A stretch of DNA of 54,574 nucleotides from CALXVA01 sp964587175 (GCA_964587175.1 CAZPKK010000004.1:1-54574); one strand, 5' to 3'; counted from the stretch's first letter, positions 26,823 through 35,511 are shown. Program-made: numbers and translations. Notes: generated from the sequence alone by a model not told the origin.

Positions 26823-27863
26823 CTACTCATAAGACTCCAAAATCTCCATTTCAAACTTTCCAGGTTTTATTTTGTCGCTTTTTTCAATCACTATCTCTAC
26901 ATCATACACATCTTTTAATTTGGTAACATTTTCTTTTTTATGCCCAATTATATTGTTAATATTTATATCATTTGCAATTATTTTTACTTTCTTTACCTTT
27001 GCATTTACCTTTTTTATTTTATTTACGATACTATCATACCACATACTAGTTTCTACCAATTGTCTAAATGCAGGATGATACGGTCCAGCAACCACACTGC
27101 TCTTTTCTGCTTTTGGGTCAGTAATCTCTTCAGTGTTTTGAAGTCCAATTCTTATTACATTTATTCTATTTCTGTTAAACAAATCTACTATTTCTTTTGA
27201 TCTTTCAACAGCTTGTCCAATTGTAAGAGGTGCATATTCTCCTCTTTTATATTCTTCAGCAAGCTCTGTGTCTTTTATAACAAGTACTGGGTAAATTCTA
27301 ACTATTTTAGGTTTTAATTTTATCAATTCTTTTGCTGTGTTAATCTCATCCTGTTTTGTGCTTTCTGGAAGCCCAATCATCATCTGATGCCCTAAAATAA
27401 ATCCACGTCTTCTAATTAGCTTTGATGCTTTTTTTGTATCTTCTGCTGTGTGTCCTCTCTTACATTTGTTTAATATATAATTGTTCATAGATTGTACACC
27501 AAGCTCAATTGTTTTAACATGATATTTTTTCATTCTTTTTAAAATCTCTTTATCTATGTAATCTGGTCTAGTAGAAATCCTAATACTATTTACAAGTTTA
27601 TCTCTAATATATTTTTGTACCGCACCTAATAACTCCTCTTGTTTTTCTTTTTCAATTGCTGTAAAGCTTCCTCCAAAGAATGCCACTTCCACATATTTAT
27701 GATTATCTTTGAAATTCTTTAAATAATACTCTATAGTTTCTTCCACATCTTTTGCTGTAACCATTTTTGTTTCCCCACTTATCTTTGTTTGGTTACAAAA
27801 AGTACAATTATTCGGACATCCTAAATGTGGCACAAATATTGGTATAATATATTCTTTTTTCAT
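26823..27863 (-). CDS. Elp3-like radical SAM protein
   Basis: 346 residues. The radical-SAM cluster motif C-x4-C-x2-C is in GCPNNCTFCNQTKISG (residues 15-30), followed by EVAFFGGSFTAIEKEKQ, SIRISTRPDYIDKEIL and TIELGVQSMNNYILN, all typical of the Elp3/HemN-like group. It lacks the GNAT acetyltransferase domain of full Elp3. Bacterial members at rnc-smc loci are of uncertain role; tRNA modification is a guess from homology. AGGAGG lies ten bases before ATG. rnc is directly upstream on the same strand (41 bases), so the pair is probably co-transcribed. Confidence 0.85.
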   Translation of the reverse strand: MKKEYIIPIFVPHLGCPNNCTFCNQTKISGETKMVTAKDVEETIEYYLKNFKDNHKYVEVAFFGGSFTAIEKEKQEELLGAVQKYIRDKLVNSIRISTRPDYIDKEILKRMKKYHVKTIELGVQSMNNYILNKCKRGHTAEDTKKASKLIRRRGFILGHQMMIGLPESTKQDEINTAKELIKLKPKIVRIYPVLVIKDTELAEEYKRGEYAPLTIGQAVERSKEIVDLFNRNRINVIRIGLQNTEEITDPKAEKSSVVAGPYHPAFRQLVETSMWYDSIVNKIKKVNAKVKKVKIIANDININNIIGHKKENVTKLKDVYDVEIVIEKSDKIKPGKFEMEILESYE

Positions 27864-27904
27864 TAGGTCAATCCTCCTATCTTCGATTTATAGACACCAA
27901 TTCT

Positions 27905-28588
27905 TTAAGCTTTTAAAATTTTCAAGGCTTTTTCTGCAGCATTCATCTCAGCATGTTTTTTTGTCTTTGCCTCCCCTATTGCTAATTCCTTTCCATCAAC
28001 TTCTACTTTTACAGTAAATGTTTTGTCATGATCTGGTCCTGTCTCTTTTATGACAACATATTTTATTTGTACTTCACCATTTTCTTGCAATTTTTCTTGG
28101 AGTACTGTTTTAAAATCTTTCATGCCCACATGCTTAGTAGAATTTTCAATTGCATCCTTTAGATTATTTATAATAAACTTTTCTGCTTCTTCTAGCCCAC
28201 CATCAAAATAAATTGCAGCAATTGTTGCCTCTATGCTATCTGCTAAAATCGCAGGCTTTTTATTTCCCCCACTATTAGCTTCACTTTTTCCTATTAAGAT
28301 AAAATCACTAAAATTATGAAGTTTAGCTACATTATGCAAACTATTTTCGCACACTACTTCTGCTCTAACTTTAGTCATTTCACCTTCTTTTAGCCTTTTA
28401 TAATTATTATAAATGTATTTACTAGATATAAATTCTAAAATGCTATCACCTAAAAACTCTAACTTTTCATTACTTTCTATATTTTTTTCATATGCATATG
28501 ACGTATGTGTTAGAGCCTTGCTCAGAAGTGTCTTATTCTTAAAAGTATAGCCAATACTTTTTTCCAATTTTTCAAAATTCATAGACAT
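27905..28588 (-). CDS. rnc: ribonuclease III
   Basis: 227 residues. RNase III signature NEKLEFLGDSILEFI near residues 40-54, the second acidic site DSIEATIAAIYFDGG near 117-131, then a double-stranded-RNA-binding domain (DFKTVLQEKLQENGEV to KKHAEMNAAEKALKIL). It processes rRNA precursors and structured mRNAs. The start is ATG 28588 or the ATG two codons later. It follows acpP-plsX, the usual Firmicutes fatty-acid neighbourhood, but a terminator separates it from acpP, so it has its own transcript or readthrough. An AGGAG site is upstream, separated from the start by a small palindrome. Confidence 0.94.
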   Translation of the reverse strand: MSMNFEKLEKSIGYTFKNKTLLSKALTHTSYAYEKNIESNEKLEFLGDSILEFISSKYIYNNYKRLKEGEMTKVRAEVVCENSLHNVAKLHNFSDFILIGKSEANSGGNKKPAILADSIEATIAAIYFDGGLEEAEKFIINNLKDAIENSTKHVGMKDFKTVLQEKLQENGEVQIKYVVIKETGPDHDKTFTVKVEVDGKELAIGEAKTKKHAEMNAAEKALKILKA

Positions 28589-28625
28589 ATTTCAATGTGT
28601 TATAACACATCTTCTCTCCTTGTTC
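28589..28625 (-). promoter_or_regulatory. rnc leader with palindrome and 12-codon upstream ORF
   Basis: After AGGAGA comes AAGATGTGTTATAACACAT: a perfect palindrome ATGTGTTATAACACAT. Its first ATG, well spaced from the site, opens a 12-codon frame whose TGA overlaps the first codons of rnc. Either the palindrome brings the site near the rnc ATG or translation of the small peptide couples to rnc. Confidence 0.45.
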
Positions 28626-28726
28626 TAAATTTAGGTTTTAGATAGGGTTTCCTATTCCCTATTATTTATAAAAACATTTACATTATACACCTTTTTTATA
28701 TAAAATAAAAGTGTTTTTAGCACAAA

Positions 28727-28762
28727 AAAACAAAGTAACCTATTTGATTACTCTGTTTTTTA
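28727..28762 (-). terminator. terminator of plsX-acpP
   Basis: Reverse strand ACAGAGTAA and TTACTTTGT form the stem, followed by TTTTTTT, immediately after the acpP stop. Confidence 0.8.
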
Positions 28763-28764
28763 TC

Positions 28765-29007
28765 TTATGCAATATGATCCTTTATATAATCTACAACATC
28801 TCCTACAGAAACAACCTTCTCTGCGTCTGCATCTGGTATTTCTATATCAAACTCTTCTTCAAGAGCCATTATTAATTCAACTATATCCAAAGAATCTGCT
28901 CCTAAGTCATCTATAAAAGATGCTTCCATTGTAATAGCTGTATCAGCTACGCCTAGTTGCTCAACTATTATTCCTTTTACTTTTTCAAATACTTCTTCTG
29001 AACTCAT
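28765..29007 (-). CDS. acpP: acyl carrier protein
   Basis: 80 residues. GADSLDIVELIMALEEEFDIEIP contains the DSL serine (about residue 39) that receives 4'-phosphopantetheine. Highly acidic and helical as expected. It carries growing acyl chains in type II fatty acid synthesis and feeds PlsX (upstream gene). GAGGTGA lies before the ATG. It has its own promoter in the plsX-acpP gap, so it can be expressed above the plsX level. Confidence 0.96.
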   Translation of the reverse strand: MSSEEVFEKVKGIIVEQLGVADTAITMEASFIDDLGADSLDIVELIMALEEEFDIEIPDADAEKVVSVGDVVDYIKDHIA

Positions 29008-29052
29008 TATATAAGTTCACCTCCTTATATCTTCTTAACTTTGTTCTACCTA

Positions 29053-29081
29053 ACAATAATACATATTAATTTAATTGTCAA
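29053..29081 (-). promoter_or_regulatory. promoter of acpP
   Basis: TTGACA (29076-29081), 17-base spacer, TATTGT (29053-29058) on the reverse strand, about 50 bases before the acpP start. Confidence 0.65.
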
Positions 29082-29189
29082 TAATTTTTTATAAATTTTA
29101 TTCAAATATTCCTGTAGAGCTATTGATTACAGCATATATATAGTTTTATATTTATTAGACTAAATAGTCTTAAATTATACAAACTTTAT

Positions 29190-30221
29190 TTAATTTTCTT
29201 CTTTTTGACTTTCAAAAGCTTCTATCATTTTTTCTACTGCTTTATTATTTACAAACTGCTCAGCTTGCTTTACTGTAAACTCAAATAATTTTTCATCACT
29301 ACTACCATGTGCTTTTACTACTGGCTTCTTTACTCCTAAGAATAATGCTCCTCCATATTCTTTATAATCTACAGTTTTAGAGAATTTTTTTATTGCTGGT
29401 AAACTTGGTATTGCAGCTATTTTGGTTAATAAATTGTGTGTCAAACTCTCTGTTAAGCTTCTTTTTACAAATTTGCCAAGCCCTTCAACAGATTTTAAAA
29501 ACACATTTCCAGTAAAGCCATCAGTTATTACCACATCTACTTTTCCTGAGAAGGCATCTCTTCCTTCAACATTTCCAATAAAATTTATATCTAATCTCTC
29601 TGCATTTTCTTTTATTAATTTATATGACTCTTTAGTCAGCTCATTTCCTTTTGTTTCCTCTGTTCCGATGTTTAATAATCCTACAGCTGGTGCTTCCATT
29701 CCAAAAGTATTTTTCAAGTAAATACTAGACATTTGAGCAAATTGAAGTAAGTTAATAGGCTTGCAGTTTGTATTCGAACCACAATCCATTAAAAGTAATC
29801 TACTTTTATACGCAGGCAAAATTCCAGCTAAAGCCGGTCTATCTATTCCTTTAATTCTACCAACAAGCAAAGTCGCTCCAGTCAAAAGTGCCCCTGAATT
29901 GCCAGCAGAAATAAATACATCGCCTTCCCCTTGTTTTAGCATATTAAATCCAACAACCATTGATGAATCTTTTTTATGCTTTATTGCTTGTGTTGGTATA
30001 TCTTCCATTTCTATTGTTTCTGTTGCATTTTTTATGCTTAATCTTGAAGATATATCTTTTATATCTTCTTTTCCATACAACTCTTTTATACGCTCTTTTA
30101 TAACTTCTTCTTTTCCTATTAATACTACTTCTGCTTGTATTTGATCTATCGCTTTTACGGCCCCTTTTATATTTGCATCTGGTGCATTGTCTCCGCCCAT
30201 TGCATCAAGTAAAATAATCAT
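29190..30221 (-). CDS. plsX: phosphate acyltransferase PlsX
   Basis: 343 residues. LDAMGGDNAPDANIKGAV at the N-terminus, DSSMVVGFNMLKQGEGDVFISAGNSGALL, MDCGSNTNCKP, IGNVEGRDAFSGKVDVVITDGFTGNV and YGGALFLGVKKPVVKAHGSS are the family hallmarks. PlsX converts acyl-ACP to acyl phosphate for PlsY in phospholipid synthesis. GGAGGAG precedes the ATG. No fapR or fabD/fabH neighbours are visible here, unlike Bacillus; acpP follows and rnc lies beyond the terminator. Confidence 0.95.
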   Translation of the reverse strand: MIILLDAMGGDNAPDANIKGAVKAIDQIQAEVVLIGKEEVIKERIKELYGKEDIKDISSRLSIKNATETIEMEDIPTQAIKHKKDSSMVVGFNMLKQGEGDVFISAGNSGALLTGATLLVGRIKGIDRPALAGILPAYKSRLLLMDCGSNTNCKPINLLQFAQMSSIYLKNTFGMEAPAVGLLNIGTEETKGNELTKESYKLIKENAERLDINFIGNVEGRDAFSGKVDVVITDGFTGNVFLKSVEGLGKFVKRSLTESLTHNLLTKIAAIPSLPAIKKFSKTVDYKEYGGALFLGVKKPVVKAHGSSDEKLFEFTVKQAEQFVNNKAVEKMIEAFESQKEEN

Positions 30222-30307
30222 ATGTCTCCTCCAGTAATTATATTGCTTTTATAAATATATTTGTTTTGCTTTTTATTAGAACTCTTTCTTTTCAGTACTT
30301 GAATAAT

Positions 30308-30336
30308 ATTTTATAACTTATACTTACTAAAGTCAA
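30308..30336 (-). promoter_or_regulatory. promoter of plsX
   Basis: TTGACT (30331-30336), 17-base spacer, TAAAAT (30308-30313; TATAAA overlaps at a 15-base spacing) on the reverse strand. Confidence 0.55.
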
Positions 30337-30533
30337 CTAAAATTTGCATTTTTAATCTGCCACTATTGCAGGTTTGTCAAACATATACCTTATGTTTTTC
30401 TTATTTTCCCAGAATTTTTTTAATTTTATTTAATATCCTTTTAAAGACATTTTCTTTATATTTAATAGTTTGGTTTATTTCTTTATTTTCTTCTATTATA
30501 TCACGCCCAATAGCATTCTCTTTTTTATTATTT

Positions 30534-30907
30534 TTAAATATTTGCTTTTTCTATTGTCAATATTCCTTGTTTTATCATTTCATAAATAATTTTTTCAATA
30601 TTATCATTATCTATAGCATTATTCTTTTTCCCTCTTATGGTGATTTTTTTTTATGCTCTTTAAATGCTTCTTCTATATATTCTTCTTTTACCCTATATTT
30701 CCCATTGTCTTTACTAATTGCTTCATAATTTTTAGCTATACTTATGCTTATATTATTAATATAGGTTCTTATTCTAAAAAACCAAAGGCGATGTGTCCCA
30801 ATATCTTCATATGTCATACTCTCTTTTATATTCTCGATCATATTTTCTATCATATTATTATGTTTAACTATTACATCAGATCTAATTTTATCTACTATAT
30901 CTAACAT
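30534..30907 (-). CDS. hypothetical protein, split by a frameshift in an A9 run
   Basis: The zero frame gives 90 residues (30635-30907) beginning MLDIVDKIRSDVIVKHNN, helical and charged, with the run HKKKSP then stop. The A9 tract at 30647-30655 lies at that point. One extra A (or a -1 slip) continues as KITIRGKKNNAIDNDNIEKI and IYEMIKQGILTIEKANI to a TAA at 30534-30536, about 122 residues in total, and the composition of the extension matches the first part. I recognise no family. It is transcribed divergently from the metallopeptidase gene. A9 tracts are prone to RNA polymerase slippage in AT-rich genomes. Confidence 0.5.
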
Positions 30908-30925
30908 GGATTTATATTTTTAGTT

Positions 30926-30990
30926 GTAATATTTTTGTAATAAAAAAGTAATATTCTTGTAATACTACTCCTCTATTTTTGTAGTATAAT
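30926..30990 (+). promoter_or_regulatory. divergent promoter region with 17-bp direct repeats
   Basis: GTAATATTTTTGTAATA (30926-30942) and GTAATATTCTTGTAATA (30948-30964) are direct repeats with one difference and a 22-base period, i.e. two helical turns. An inverted repeat ATACTAC (30962-30968) / GTAGTAT (30981-30987) follows and overlaps a TATAAT (985-990 of this kb) -10 box for the metallopeptidase. No consensus -35 is present. Likely a regulator-binding site. Confidence 0.6.
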
Positions 30991-31025
30991 TTTGATATAT
31001 GAATTACTAAGGAGAAATTCAAACT

Positions 31026-32102
31026 ATGAGCATTGAATCAGATTTAAAAAAAGATGGTATCACTGTTGTAGGTACCTTAGATACACTTAGAATAAATACG
31101 ATTGCAAGAGATGTGGCTGAAATGTTATGTAATGCATTTCCAAATCAAAATTTTATTTTTCAAAATTTATTTATAGCCTTATCCAGAATTCCTATGTATA
31201 TTGCAGACATACCTAAAGGATTTGCTGAAGCTACATACTTTTATAAAAACTCTTCTATGTATTTTAAACAAGGTTTGAAATTAGAAGAATTAGAAAAAGT
31301 TGCAATACACGAATTTATTCACTACTTGCAAGAGATAAAGGATAAAAAAGGGCGTCTAGTAAAATTAGGATTATGTGATTTTGGTGATTTAAAAATTTGT
31401 GGAATGGGCTTAAATGAGGGAGCTGTACAACTTATGGCCTCAAAAGCTATTAATTCACAAGAAGAGATTGTAAAATATTATGGTATATCACTTCCAACAA
31501 ACAGTCCTTCATATTACCCTATTTTATGCAATTTGGTAAAGCAGATGGCTTATGTTGCAGGGGAAGAAGCATTATATGACAGCACTTTTTATGGCTCTAA
31601 CCTTTTTAAAGAAAGACTCTCAGATTTATGTGGGACTGAAAATTTCCTAAAAATTCAGTCTAATTTAGATAAAATCTTGGAAACTGAAGAAAAGGCAATA
31701 AAACTTAACAATAAACTAATGAGCGATAATTGTGAAGGTTCAAAAGCACATCGTGTTTCAAAAAAAATAGAGAATAGCAAAGCCAAAATCAAATCTCTTT
31801 TCTTTGAAACTCAAAATCTAATATATACATCATACTTTAATAAACAATTTTCTAAAATATCTACAACTGCAGATATTGATGAATATAGAGTAAGATTATA
31901 TAATTACAAAAACTATATCGGAATTTCCGATGAATATTCAGATTTTAATGAATTTTATATCAATAAAATGATGGATTTAGATAATAAATATGAGAAGATA
32001 ATGAATAGCACTGATCTTGCTGTTGTAAATAATTCTGCTTTTGCTAGATTCTTTAGAAAAGTAAGAGCTATATTATCTGCAACAGTTGAATTAAAAAGAT
32101 AA
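31026..32102 (+). CDS. putative zinc metallopeptidase (HExxH)
   Basis: 358 residues, no signal peptide, so probably cytoplasmic. HEFIHYLQE near residues 96-104 is a canonical HExxH zinc site; GLNEGAVQLMASKA about 30 residues later supplies a gluzincin-like third-ligand glutamate (NEG). The C-terminal half (about 210-358) is helical, Lys/Asn-rich and without recognised domains. I do not recognise a named family; substrate unknown. AAGGAG precedes the ATG. It is divergent from the frameshifted unknown gene, and the shared intergenic repeats suggest joint control. Confidence 0.65.
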   Translation: MSIESDLKKDGITVVGTLDTLRINTIARDVAEMLCNAFPNQNFIFQNLFIALSRIPMYIADIPKGFAEATYFYKNSSMYFKQGLKLEELEKVAIHEFIHYLQEIKDKKGRLVKLGLCDFGDLKICGMGLNEGAVQLMASKAINSQEEIVKYYGISLPTNSPSYYPILCNLVKQMAYVAGEEALYDSTFYGSNLFKERLSDLCGTENFLKIQSNLDKILETEEKAIKLNNKLMSDNCEGSKAHRVSKKIENSKAKIKSLFFETQNLIYTSYFNKQFSKISTTADIDEYRVRLYNYKNYIGISDEYSDFNEFYINKMMDLDNKYEKIMNSTDLAVVNNSAFARFFRKVRAILSATVELKR

Positions 32103-32148
32103 TAAAAATAGAACAAAGAGAAAATTTCCCTTTGTTCTATTTTTATTA
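32102..32148. terminator. bidirectional terminator between metallopeptidase and por operon
   Basis: AAAAATAGAACAAAG pairs with CTTTGTTCTATTTTT; T-runs on both strands serve the two convergent genes. Confidence 0.85.
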
Positions 32149-33099
32149 CTCTTTATTGCTCATCTCTTCTAGTTTTAATAACTCTTCCCATCTCTTATCG
32201 ACTTCCTTTTGGAACTCTTCTATCATCCATTCATTGCCTTGTTTAAACATATGTTTAAAACGTCTTTGTGGTTTCAAAAATTCCTCAATTGGAAGCTTTT
32301 TGCTTGGCTTATATGTTATTTTATACTTACCATTTTCCACTTCATATAAAGGCCAATAACATGTCTCAACTGCTAACTTATTTATTTGCATTAAATCTTC
32401 TGTTGGATATCCCCATCCTCTAGGACAAGGAGATAATACATTTAAAAATGTTGGACCTTCTGTATATATTGCTTTTTCTGCTTTCTCATATAAATCTTTA
32501 AAATTCATATAAGCAATTGTTTGTGCAACATATGGCAAATGATGTGCCTCCATTATTTCTGTTAAATCTTTTCTAGACTGCATTTTTCCAGGTATAACAC
32601 TTCCTGCTGGACTTGTTGTTGTATCAGCAAATTTAGGTGTTGCAGATGAACGTTGTATACCTGTATTCATGTAAGCACCATTATCATAACATACATATGT
32701 CATGTCATGACCTCTTTCCATAGCCCCTGATAAGCTTTGAAGTCCTATATCATAAGTTCCTCCATCTCCACCAAAAGCTATAAATTTTGTATGTTCATCT
32801 TCTGGCAACTTTCCTTGTGCTTTCATTGATTTATATGCTGCTTCTGCTCCAGATAGAGTTGCTGCAGCACACTCAAAAGCTGTATGAATATATGAATCTG
32901 TCCAAGCTGTATATGGATATATAAAACTAGATACTTCCATACAACCTGTTGCATTTGATATAACTACATGATCTTCTGGTTTTACTGCTCTTAAAATCAT
33001 CCTTGCTACTGGTGGAGCACCACATCCTGCACACATTCTATGACCTGACGTAAATCTTGATGGCTTCTCAGCCATTACTTGTTTTAAATTATATGGCAT
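32146..33099 (-). CDS. porB: pyruvate:ferredoxin oxidoreductase beta subunit
   Basis: 317 residues. Cysteines of a 4Fe-4S cluster in MCAGCGAPP (about 22-30) and SNATGCMEVSS; the thiamine diphosphate motif AFGGDGGTYDIGLQ near 110 and YDNGAYMNTGIQRS follow. SPCPRGWGYPTEDL near 225 holds another conserved cysteine. The enzyme converts pyruvate and CoA to acetyl-CoA, CO2 and reduced ferredoxin. Last gene of the porC-porD-porA-porB operon. Confidence 0.94.
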   Translation of the reverse strand: MPYNLKQVMAEKPSRFTSGHRMCAGCGAPPVARMILRAVKPEDHVVISNATGCMEVSSFIYPYTAWTDSYIHTAFECAAATLSGAEAAYKSMKAQGKLPEDEHTKFIAFGGDGGTYDIGLQSLSGAMERGHDMTYVCYDNGAYMNTGIQRSSATPKFADTTTSPAGSVIPGKMQSRKDLTEIMEAHHLPYVAQTIAYMNFKDLYEKAEKAIYTEGPTFLNVLSPCPRGWGYPTEDLMQINKLAVETCYWPLYEVENGKYKITYKPSKKLPIEEFLKPQRRFKHMFKQGNEWMIEEFQKEVDKRWEELLKLEEMSNKE

Positions 33100-33130
33100 A
33101 ATCTTTCTCCTTCCTACTTTTCTATAATAC

Positions 33131-34312
33131 TTATTTCCTCACACCAACATACCTGTAAGGATTTTCTATTCTATCTTTCTTACTATCTTCTACTAAATCA
33201 GCAAATACAGATTCAATCTCTTTTGTGGTTGTATCTCTACCACCTATTCCATATATATAGCTTGTTGCTAAAACTCTATTTTGGTTATTATACATAGCTG
33301 ATGTAATATCTGTATAAAGTGCACCCCCTGCACCATTTAAAGAATCTGCTTTATCTAGTACAGCAACTGCTTTTAAATGAGAAAGTGCATTTGCAATTTC
33401 CTCTGCTGGGAATGGTCTAAACACACGAACTTTAAGAAGTCCTGCTTTTACTCCTTTCTCTCTTAACGCATCAACCACTTCTTTTGTAGTTCCTGCTGTT
33501 GAATTCATACAAACAATTGCGATTTCTGCATCATCTAATTTATATTCTTCAAATAGTCCATATTTCCTTCCTGTCATTTTTTCAAAGTCTTTAGCAACAT
33601 CCAAAATAACTTGTTTAGCATTTCTCATTGCTTTAGCTTGTTGATATTTATGCTCAAACAAAAATGCTTGTAAATCCATTGGTCCCATTGCCATAGGTTC
33701 TTTTCTGTTTAATAAATAATGTTTTGGATGATACTCCCCAACAAATTTCTTTACATTTTCATCTTCTAAAAGTTCAATATTCTCAATAGAATGAGATGTT
33801 ATAAATCCATCTTGGCATACCATTAATGGTAATTGCACTTTTTCATTTTCTGCTATTCTATGAGCCATAATTAGATTATCGTACGCTTCTTGGTTTGTCT
33901 CAGAAAACAGCATAATCCAGCCACTATCTCTAACTCCCATAGCATCAGATTGGTCATTATGGATATTTAATGGTCCTGATACTGCCCTATTTACCAAAGA
34001 CATAACAATAGGAAGTCTCATACCAGCTGCAATATAGACCATCTCCCACATAAGTGATAATCCATTTGCGGAAGTAGCTGTCATAGCTCTTGCTCCTGCG
34101 GCCTCTGCTCCAATACAAGCACTCATCGCACTATGCTCACTCTCAACTGCAACAAATTCAGTATCAACTTGACCATTATCCACAAAAGTCGAAAAATATT
34201 GTGGGATCTCTGTTGATGGTGTTATAGGAAATGCTGCTACAACGTCTGGATTTATTTGCTTCATAGCAGTTGCTGCTGCTTCGTTCCCACTTAAACGTTC
34301 TCTTATACTCAT
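33131..34312 (-). CDS. porA: pyruvate:ferredoxin oxidoreductase alpha subunit
   Basis: 393 residues. GNEAAATAMKQINPDVVAAFPITPSTEIPQ at the N-terminus and TSANGLSLMWEMVYIAAG are hallmark PorA segments. The C-terminal VLDKADSLNGAGGALYTDI matches the domain II-like region. It binds the beta subunit to form the ThDP active site. AAGGAGTG precedes the ATG. A 232-base gap, with a structured element, separates it from porD, unusually large within a por operon; the porB gene follows after 31 bases. Confidence 0.94.
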   Translation of the reverse strand: MSIRERLSGNEAAATAMKQINPDVVAAFPITPSTEIPQYFSTFVDNGQVDTEFVAVESEHSAMSACIGAEAAGARAMTATSANGLSLMWEMVYIAAGMRLPIVMSLVNRAVSGPLNIHNDQSDAMGVRDSGWIMLFSETNQEAYDNLIMAHRIAENEKVQLPLMVCQDGFITSHSIENIELLEDENVKKFVGEYHPKHYLLNRKEPMAMGPMDLQAFLFEHKYQQAKAMRNAKQVILDVAKDFEKMTGRKYGLFEEYKLDDAEIAIVCMNSTAGTTKEVVDALREKGVKAGLLKVRVFRPFPAEEIANALSHLKAVAVLDKADSLNGAGGALYTDITSAMYNNQNRVLATSYIYGIGGRDTTTKEIESVFADLVEDSKKDRIENPYRYVGVRK

Positions 34313-34544
34313 TATTATTCACTCCTTTTTTATTCTCTATTTCTCATCTTTTATAAAAGAATTAATATATTGCTTTTCCAAACCTTTTAAGTAATTTGTC
34401 TTTTACCATTTCCGAAATTGGAAAAAGAAACAAGTATTGCTAGGTAGCCGAGCTAAAATTTTTGAAATAATACGTGTTGTATATTGAAAAAATTTTATGC
34501 GAAGGCTAACAACGCAAGACGCAGTTTATTTTTTCAATTTCATA
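34313..34544. other. structured intergenic element inside the por operon
   Basis: No ORF. Nested complementary arms: TTGC (34437)/GCAA (34514), TAGCC (34445-34449)/GGCTA (34504-34508), and TAAAATTTTT (34454-34463)/AAAAATTTTA (34488-34497). This folds into a long imperfect hairpin of about 80 bases between porD and porA. It may be an inserted palindromic element, a processing site, or an RNA that adjusts subunit stoichiometry. Confidence 0.5.
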
Positions 34545-34838
34545 TTAGCTCTCTGTTTCCATAACAATAGCCTTAACCGGACAAACCTTAGAACAAACTC
34601 CACAACCCTTACAATAATCATAATTAAAATCTAATCTTTTTTGGTCTTTTCCAACTGGAATTGCATCTTCTGGGCAAACTGGAAAACATAAACCACATTG
34701 AATACATTTTTCCTCAATATATTTTGGTCTAAGGCTTCTCCAGTCACCTGTTTTAAATTCTCTAGCATTTCCAGACTCATATATATTTCCAGCTATAGTC
34801 ATATTTTCCGCTGATGTATTTTTATCTATATTAGTCAT
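34545..34838 (-). CDS. porD: pyruvate:ferredoxin oxidoreductase delta subunit (2x4Fe-4S ferredoxin)
   Basis: 97 residues from ATG 34838, 11 bases after AGGAGG. Two ferredoxin motifs CIQCGLCFPVCPEDAIP and CKGCGVCSKVCPVKAIV bind two 4Fe-4S clusters that carry electrons from the thiamine site to ferredoxin. N-terminal GDWRSLRPKYIEEKC is typical of PorD. It begins 22 bases downstream of the porC stop. Confidence 0.94.
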   Translation of the reverse strand: MTNIDKNTSAENMTIAGNIYESGNAREFKTGDWRSLRPKYIEEKCIQCGLCFPVCPEDAIPVGKDQKRLDFNYDYCKGCGVCSKVCPVKAIVMETES

Positions 34839-34860
34839 ATTTTTCTTTTCCTCCTTATTT

Positions 34861-35433
34861 CTACTGCACCTGCTTAATTTCACTTAAAGCTAGTTTTAAT
34901 GCTTTCATGTTTCCATCAATAACTTCTGGCTTTTTGGCAAACTTATGCTTAAATGAACCTTCCATATCTTTTATAAATTCATCTTCCTGCATTATTCCAC
35001 TTACTTTCACAATAGCTGCAAGCATTGGAGTATTTGGAAAATATTTTCCAAGAGTTTCCATGGATACCTTTCGTGCATCTATTGTATAAACTTTTCCATT
35101 GTAACCATTAAGCGACTTTATCAATTCTTCACCTTCTTTAGTAGTATTTACTACAATTGCTCCATCTTCCTTAAGCCCTGCTGTTACATCAACACTCTCT
35201 AGAAGAGTATCATCAACAACAACAACATAATCTGGTTCATAAATATTACTATGTATTCTAATTGGTGTATCACTTATTCTGTTGTAAGCAGTAATTGGTG
35301 CTCCCATTCTTTCTGGTCCATATTCGGGAAATCCTTGAATAAATTTTCCGGTATTAAATGCTGCATCTGCAAGTAGTAAAGACGCTGTCTTAGCACCTTG
35401 TCCACCTCTTCCATGCCATCTAATTTCTATCAT
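34861..35433 (-). CDS. porC: pyruvate:ferredoxin oxidoreductase gamma subunit
   Basis: 190 residues from ATG 35433 (AGGAGG seven bases upstream). IRWHGRGGQGAKTASLLLADAA is the gamma-subunit signature; GFPEYGPERMGAPITAYNRIS follows. First gene of the operon, with a consensus promoter at 35462-35490. The operon order gamma-delta-alpha-beta is standard for anaerobic Firmicutes and archaea. Confidence 0.94.
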   Translation of the reverse strand: MIEIRWHGRGGQGAKTASLLLADAAFNTGKFIQGFPEYGPERMGAPITAYNRISDTPIRIHSNIYEPDYVVVVDDTLLESVDVTAGLKEDGAIVVNTTKEGEELIKSLNGYNGKVYTIDARKVSMETLGKYFPNTPMLAAIVKVSGIMQEDEFIKDMEGSFKHKFAKKPEVIDGNMKALKLALSEIKQVQ

Positions 35434-35461
35434 GCTATTACCTCCTTTTTTTGACAAATAA

Positions 35462-35490
35462 AGTATATAACTTTATTTAACTTTAGTCAA
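35462..35490 (-). promoter_or_regulatory. promoter of the por operon
   Basis: TTGACT (35485-35490), 17 bases, TATACT (35462-35467) on the reverse strand. Confidence 0.75.
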
Positions 35491-35511
35491 TAAGTCCTGA
35501 CTCCCAATTCC

